This document shows positions 58,301-64,000 of a stretch of DNA of 64,000 nt, piece by piece; positions within the stretch are counted from its first letter, which is position 1, and every line of letters begins with the position of its first letter. The stretch is from Siphonodentalium dalli. Its lineage: Eukaryota; Mollusca; Scaphopoda; Gadilida; Siphonodentaliidae. Below the pieces are notes generated by a model. That model saw nothing but the letters and a program-made list of their open reading frames with translations, made no database searches and was not told the DNA's origin. Where the stretch lies: NCBI GenBank assembly GCA_032622095.1, contig CP136063.1, forward strand, positions 142,383,450-142,447,449, in the 5' to 3' direction. The position numbers and the translations under genes are program-made.

Positions 58301-58436
58301 TTTCTCTGTGCCAGTTAATTGCTCTATTCATTTCGGCTTTATAGGCGCGAGAAGCTTCTTTCATTGCTTGGTCAGAGTCAGAGTCACGGCGTAATTTATA
58401 AATGCGAGAGGCCCTTTTGTAAGACTTGCGTGTCAT
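55304..58436 (-). pseudogene. LINE reverse transcriptase part, 5'-truncated, two frameshifts
   Basis: Minus-strand frames 58436-57582 and 57640-56267, plus a third frame to a stop near 56120, make one non-LTR retrotransposon Pol. A linker has NNPRNFWKRIRDRNS. RT follows with NYRPITLLSCFGK, QAGFRKHYSTVDN, FIDFQKAFD (motif A), GVRQGGYMSPLLF and LYADDT (motif C), then CETWGFGNN. The C-terminal zinc region CPLCDSGE..DEFHYLLVC lies in the third frame. The first shift is at an A run near 57580. The second is an 8-bp direct duplication (GATAGGTA twice on the plus strand) at about 56381-56396. The 3' end is an ATTGAATTGAATTGA tail at 55304-55320. Endonuclease is missing. Clade not assigned with confidence. 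Confidence 0.85.
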
Positions 58437-58438
58437 AG

Positions 58439-59935
58439 GATAGCCCGGGTGTGACCGAAATTAAGTGTCTGTCCCTAAATGTGTGCGGGCTCATTTCAAA
58501 ACTGCATGACCCAGAATTCGTTGAATACATAAATAACTTTGAGATACTCTTTTTTCAGGAATCTAAAACTGATGACATAGATTCAATATTTATAGAAAAC
58601 TTCCACATTTTAGGGATAAGGAACAGGGCCAAAACATCAAGGACTAAATCGGGAGGTCTCTGTATTGCTGTCAAGGACAGCCTAAAGCAAAGTTTTTCTA
58701 TAATTAACGACAACATCGACGTCGTTTTATGGTGCATATACACAGATGCAGCTGGAAAAACATATGCATTTGGAAACACTTATATTCCGCCAGAGAATTC
58801 AAAATTTTATAAAGGATGTGAATTTGATAACCTTCACATCTCAATCCTGGAGAAATATATAAATTATGATCACGTGATGCTCTTAGGCGATTTCAATTCT
58901 AGAACCGGTACCCTACATGACACCGCGAAAATCCGCCAATTAATTGCCAAACACCATATCACAAATATTTCAGAAACCACAGCAACCGATGATATAAGTA
59001 ATAATAACCACGGGGGTAAACTCATGCATATTTGTGACGAGACGGAGCTTATCATACTCAACGGTCGCATGGGCCCCGAATCAGCTCCAGTCACGTGTAA
59101 AGGAATCAGCGTCGTTGACTATGCTATCTGTTCGCCCTCATTTACAAAATGTGTCGAGCGAGTAATCATTGACCAATTTAATTATTTATATTCCGACGCG
59201 CATTCCGGGGTCATAGTTCATATTGGTTTGAATATGACCGACATTAAACCGCTATCGCGTAAATCGAGTACATGCAAACATAAACAACGTAGTAAAAAAC
59301 GGACCAATCGGAAACGAATCGCGAAAAAATGGGACAAAGACTTATCCCAACAATTTGTTAATCACATCGACAGGACCGCTTTGAACGACCTGCAAAGTTA
59401 ACTCAATCAAATGCTTTTCTCCAAAGTACAACAAGATGATCTGGACTCAATAACTGATTCAATCAATAATCTCCTCACTCAACCCATTGATAAACTGATT
59501 CATACTTCGTCACACAACACCGCTCGCAGAAACCACAAGCCACAAAAAAGAAAACGTCACAACCTTGGTTCGCAAACGACTGTCAATCGGCACGGACAAA
59601 ATACCGTAAAGCTCGTCGCGCATATAAACGCCTACCCAATTCAGAGAATCGAGTTCTTCTGATTAACAGTAGTCGAAATTATAAACACGTACTGCGCACT
59701 AGTAGAATACGCCATAATACGAAGCTGAGTAAACACATACATAATTTGCGTGCAAATTCTAGTACAGAATTTTGGAAACTTATTCGCACACTTGACAATC
59801 ATTGCCCCGATAAGCCATCCCCAGACTGCGGGGAATTCCAAAAGTATTTTGAACAAGAGGAGGGGTTACCAGACCAGCACACAGATTGCGAGATAATTAT
59901 AGACGGGTCCAATACCATCCATCTCCTAATGTGAG
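58439..59935 (+). pseudogene. LINE endonuclease-linker part, 3'-truncated
   Basis: The plus-strand frame is open from 58439 (first start-like codon GTG 58451) to 59401. It is an EEP-type endonuclease: LSLNVCGL, the catalytic-type Glu in FFQESK, GDFN at residues 146-149, VVDYAICS and YSDAHSG near 247-252. After a frame change, PWFANDCQSARTKYRKARRA and NSSTEFWKLIR follow in another frame to a stop at about 59932-59935. The sequence ends before any RT motif. The linker differs clearly from that of the minus-strand element, so it belongs to another LINE family. Confidence 0.8.
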
Positions 59936-61186
59936 GTAGCAATGCACTATTTCAATTTCTATAGCCATTTCCATCATTTTGATGGGGTTCTGTGCTGCAA
60001 CCTTCTGCTATGCTATGGTCATTGATACACATCACATTAATGTTGGGTTACAACATACAGAAATGATGGGAGCATTTATTTGTCTGTACTTGGCCGGATT
60101 TTCACATCAAAAGTTGAATTATCTCCATTGGACTGACTATGCGAAGGCCCTCATTTAAAAACAAATTTCGACATAAATTGGCCGTCTTCGGTCGCGCAGT
60201 TAACTATGACAGAGCGAATGTCAATCTACAATCACTGATAGAATCTAGATTCATGTAAGATATTTTAAAAAATAAAGAAAAGTTATCGTAGCAATTTTGA
60301 AATTTTGTCTTGGAAGTGCAGACTGTTTTCAAGGAGATAAATTAGGCTCTTTTCTGGTGGAGTATTCCATACAGAGTCGGCCCACACCAGTTGCGAAACA
60401 CATACTTCGTATTCAATCATCATCCCATTTTGGTTTAAACATTGTTTATTTCCCATCAGATTTATAATTACATGAAACAGTTTATACATGAGTTGACAAT
60501 ATAATAGAATGACAGTGCTGGAGGAATTATGAATATAATTTGTATCTGATGAGAGGGGAGAACAACAGTAAGCACGTGGCTAATCATCCCATTTTGTAAA
60601 CTATGGTAACTTTATCAAATAATTAAACCATCAAAACAGTACTTCCATAAATAACATAGGCTACACTGACAGTTAGATGCTTAAAATCCTGTTTTTAACC
60701 CTCACAAACCCATGAAATTGTGCACAGCTACCTGAGACACCTATCTACGTCCCTATACGGATGAAAGCATTATCGCACCATAAGTACACTAAACTGTCGC
60801 GAGTGACACCAGGGACATGCTAGCTGGTCGAAGTAATGGCTTTCGGTGTAGGCCAGATCGGTCAATCTCTCCAGAGAAAACGACTTATGAAATCAAGCAC
60901 TTACCCATTCATGAGCAAGACCTTATGGGGGAATTCGAGGACCATGGCTTGGTTTGCAGGCCCCACAAGAATTGGTTTAGTCACTTGTTAATCCACCATG
61001 GCTGCATGCGTCTTGCACATTGGCCGATATCATCTCTGGAGATTGGACTTCCAGATGGTCTATAATGGAGATTATTTTGATTGGCACATACATATATGGA
61101 AACGAGAACTTAGGGATATATACATTGTATTGTATATATGTATAGGCTGTTTTAATACCAGTGATAATGATAATATAAGACAATGT
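59936..61186. other. Unassigned noncoding DNA
   Basis: I see no gene, splice-supported exon or bordered repeat. ORFs here are 70-80 codons without motifs. Confidence 0.4.
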
Positions 61187-61632
61187 TTAAAGGTACTCAA
61201 TCCGAATTAACGTTCGCAAATTACTATTTCCTTGGCTTCGGGGGTAAAAAATATATGATTCGAGTCGAGGAACCCACCCATCAAAGTTATGAGTGATCAG
61301 ATATCGATGTTTGAAATCTATTATTTTAATTTTAGGTGGCCCAGTAAACAGCCGACGGGAAGAACTCATCTGACCAAATTGCGGATGAAGATAGATAACC
61401 CTAAAATTCAGTGGCTTTTTTGTGTCAGATATTTGACAAACCGGCAAAATTTCGTTGAACAAAACGTTGATAAATAACAGATTTTGGACAACTTTATACT
61501 ATAGTTGACTGTGGTTAGCATTATTTTCGGGAAATTAATCGATTCTGATTACTGAAGCGGCATTTCACAAAATGTTGTTGTTGTTGTTGGATTCTGATAT
61601 GGGGACCGTCGAATCGGATTGAGTACCTTTAA
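61187..61632. mobile_element. TTAA MITE copy D
   Basis: 446 bp from TTAAAGGTACTCAATCCG to CGGATTGAGTACCTTTAA, with the family phrases CTTTGGCTTCGGG-like, ATTCGAGTCGAGGAACCC and a GTTGTTGTTGTTG run. The left half and right half are partly inverse. Confidence 0.8.
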
Positions 61633-62061
61633 TGACAATTACGCGCACACCGGGGCAATATCTAAAAAAATGTACACATATAACACTAACTACAAACGTA
61701 TAACCAACAACCGAAACACTTAAAGGGAGCCGATGCAGTCGCAGTGTGTACATGTGCAAAAATATAAAAGTATGTAAAACATCTCCACTAAGGAGATGTG
61801 TAAATAGATAAACTGTGTTCTTATATTCTTTACTGAATGCATGATAGTTCTTCAATAACGAAATTTCACGTCGTGTTAAAACCATTGTTGTGTAAACACA
61901 TCTGTTACACATATTTGTCAACTATCTCTAACATCACAGTACAGACACCGTGTTTGTGAATTTAATACAAGTTTCAGACAAATTATAATATTTTTCATGA
62001 AACTCGGTATTGTTTGTAACAATTTTTTTGTTAAATTTATTAATCGATGTCTACAAATAGC
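61633..62061. other. Unassigned
   Basis: A short stretch between MITE copies with no recognisable feature. The 118-codon minus ORF at 61565-61921 overlaps the MITE end and is not protein-like. Confidence 0.4.
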
Positions 62062-62549
62062 TTAAAGGTACTCAACCCGATAAAACTCCTCTCAATTACT
62101 ATTTCAATGGCTTCGGGTGTCAAAAATATTTGATTCGAGTCGAGGAAGTCACCCATCAAAGCTCAGATTTGTTAGATATCGATTTTAGAAATCTATTATT
62201 TTTCATTATCTGGAATTCTTTCTGGCCCAGAAGATAGTAAAAAAATCGTTATTATTACCCACTTGATTATAGAGTTATCCATCCTTGTCTGTTTGAATAG
62301 AATTTTGGCGTAAAATCTCGAGCATGTTACCAAATTGACGGCAGTTATAAGTACTCATCTCGAGAACATAAGAATTTTCAAAAATCAATATCTAATGACT
62401 CTGAGCTTTGTTTGATGGGTTCCTCGACTCGAATCAAATATTTTTTACCCCCAAAGCCAAAGAAATAGTAATATAGGACCCTCTGATCGGATTGTTGTTG
62501 TTGGAATCTGTTGAGATGGGGACCCTCTTTACGGGTTGAGTACCTTTAA
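62062..62549. mobile_element. TTAA MITE copy B
   Basis: 488 bp, starting TTAAAGGTACTCAACCCG and ending GGGTTGAGTACCTTTAA. It is very similar to copies A and C through GATAAAACTCCTCTCAATTA and GAAGTCACCCATCAAAGCTC. It shares its right TTAA with copy C. Confidence 0.85.
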
Positions 62550-63022
62550 AGGTACTCAACCAGATAAAACTCCTCTCAATTACTATTTCAATGGCTTCGG
62601 GGGTCAAAAATATTTGATTCGAGTCGAGGAAGTCACCCATCAAAGCTCAGATTTGTTAGATATCGATTTTAGAAATCTATTATTTTTCATTATCGGGAAT
62701 ACTATCTGGCCCAGAACTCAGTCAAAGTTGCGTTAAAATTACCACTTGATTTTAGAGTTATCCATCCTTGTCTGTTTGAATAGATTTGGAGAACACATCC
62801 AGAGCAGATTACGGCAGTTAGTAGTACTGATCTCGAGTTTATAACAAATTTCAAAAATCAATATCTAATAACTCTGAGCTTTGTTTGATGGGTTCCTCGA
62901 CTCGAATCAAATATTTTTTACCCCCAAAGCCAAAGAAATAGTAATATAGGACCCTCCGATCGGATTGTTGTTGTTGGAATCTGTTGAGATGGGGACCCTC
63001 TTTACGGGTTGAGTACCTTTAA
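62546..63022. mobile_element. TTAA MITE copy C
   Basis: 477 bp, starting at the TTAA that ends copy B and ending TTGAGTACCTTTAA. Same orientation as B. An internal segment differs from B by a small deletion around 62780-62830. Confidence 0.85.
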
Positions 63023-63100
63023 CTAGTTTATATATAAATTAGGTATGTGCAGATGTTCACATTTTGTTTTTAGGTATATATTCTCGACAAAAAATATATA

Positions 63101-63439
63101 TTGTCATACCACACACTATCGACAAACATGAATATTGAAGAAATTATGAAGTTTGTATGCTTATGCATAACATCGTTATACCGATGGATTGTTGACAATG
63201 CTCAACAAAATGCTCATGACTTTTACAATGAAGATGATGACCAGCCTATTTTCCACTGGCCTGCTGCAATTAGAAATCAATTGATTGCAGATGCTGACAA
63301 TGACCAAGACGACAGCGGATCGGAGCATTGGTCAGTGTCATCTGACAGTTCATATCTCGATATTCATGCCGACTATTGGACCCAAACTGAAAACATGATG
63401 TTTATGCATAACCTTGCTGTACCAATTGATTGTTGGTAA
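63101..63439 (+). CDS. Small acidic ORF, unknown
   Basis: An open frame of 112 codons (second ATG at 63128, MNIEEIMKF). The N-terminal third is hydrophobic (FVCLCITSLYRWIV); the rest is acidic (NEDDDQP, DADNDQDDSGSEH) with several Trp residues. The composition is more protein-like than other short ORFs here and it follows an acceptor-like tttttag at 63068-63074. I do not recognise the family; it could be a terminal exon or a transposon ORF. Confidence 0.35.
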   Translation: MSYHTLSTNMNIEEIMKFVCLCITSLYRWIVDNAQQNAHDFYNEDDDQPIFHWPAAIRNQLIADADNDQDDSGSEHWSVSSDSSYLDIHADYWTQTENMMFMHNLAVPIDCW

Positions 63440-64000
63440 TCAACGACAACATGACCAACACGCCGAGAATGATTCATACATCACGGGTTGCATGTATGAT
63501 CACCAGTACATGCTAGCAGCTTATCGCGTTAATGCTAATAATAATCTTATCACCTGTACATATTAGCAGTTTATCGAGCTATTCATGCTTACGCCAAAGT
63601 AAGTAATCTTATCACCTGTACATATTAGGAGTTTATCACGTGATCAGTAAATGCGCAAATCGGGTGTCCGCAGATGCCCACAATGTTTTATTTACAATAA
63701 TTGGACGTCATTGCTCTCACGTAAATAATACGTTTATTCTTTACCTCTCTCTATCACGATGAAGTTATTGAGCACAATGTATCACTATTTCACCAGAGGC
63801 CACGCGTTAGACCGTGTACACGTAGACATGCGTAATATCAGACTAAACAAAGCTGAGGATATGTTTCTTTCATCTTTTATATGATGGCGCCATATAGACC
63901 GGCCCCCAGATGAGGGTAGTGTCACACGAAAGGGTAGAAATTTTGACGCTATCTCCAATTATCCTTGCCCCATGGGGGTTCCAAAACACTGAGGCGGAGC
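63440..64000. other. Unassigned with short tandem units
   Basis: Three diverged copies of a unit containing CTTATCACCTGTACAT and GCAGTTTATCG lie between 63495 and 63650. No gene seen to the window end. Confidence 0.4.

Noticed and set aside
55304-59935. Single LINE inverted by twin priming
   Set aside because: Orientation fits, but both halves contain the linker region and the two linkers are clearly different sequences, so one parent element does not explain them.

Overview
The window is nuclear DNA of an animal, most likely a marine invertebrate and probably a mollusc. It is AT-rich, has spliced genes and long introns, and is crowded with eukaryotic transposable elements: hAT, piggyBac-like, Ty3/Gypsy, LINE and foldback elements. 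It also carries diffuse repeats of the kinds I associate with mollusc genomes, such as the runs around 5.2-5.9 kb, 6.7-7.3 kb and 38.7-40.1 kb. The mollusc assignment is a judgement from repeat style, not a proof. I recognise no rRNA, tRNA, CRISPR array or prokaryotic operon.

Layout. Positions 1-1.9 kb hold palindromic CTTAAG arrays and a poly-G hairpin element. At 1.96-12.07 kb I reconstruct one plus-strand spliced gene of six coding exons. All exon phases fit, giving 255 codons from the chosen ATG, with a homeodomain-like N-terminus and a possible HMG-like middle. Two hAT-type non-autonomous elements with 8-bp target duplications sit in its introns. From 12 to 24 kb there is no recognisable gene; the region holds a 71-nt G run, hairpin elements and TTAA-bounded miniature transposons. 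At 24.0-30.4 kb a hAT/ZMYM-like reading frame on the minus strand is split by a 3.9-kb Ty3/Gypsy retrotransposon. That element has identical 120-bp LTRs, a CAGGA duplication and one uninterrupted 1187-residue Gag-Pol frame. Its primer-binding region matches its own LTR in inverted orientation, which suggests self-primed reverse transcription.

From 30.8 to 40 kb there are perfect palindromes, a TTCGTGGCCACGAA element, a foldback element made of GATATC palindromes inserted in a C2H2 zinc-finger exon, a three-copy tandem array in which one copy carries a datable insertion, and diffuse repeats. At 44.8-45.7 kb is a second TTCGTGGCCACGAA element. At 47.5-49.3 kb is a large inverted repeat with tandem subunits. 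From 50.98 to 53.75 kb a piggyBac-derived N-terminal fragment is interrupted first by a LINE fragment flanked by 63-bp direct repeats and then by a second foldback element. At 55.3-59.9 kb two LINE fragments lie head to head. From 61.2 to 63.0 kb there are three TTAA miniature elements, two of them sharing a single TTAA. A small acidic ORF ends the recognisable content at 63.4 kb.

The genes do not form a pathway; the region records layered insertions. The most unusual points are the self-priming signature of the compact Gypsy element and two foldback elements with different arms that share TATGG termini, 6-bp target duplications and insertion within protein-coding sequence.
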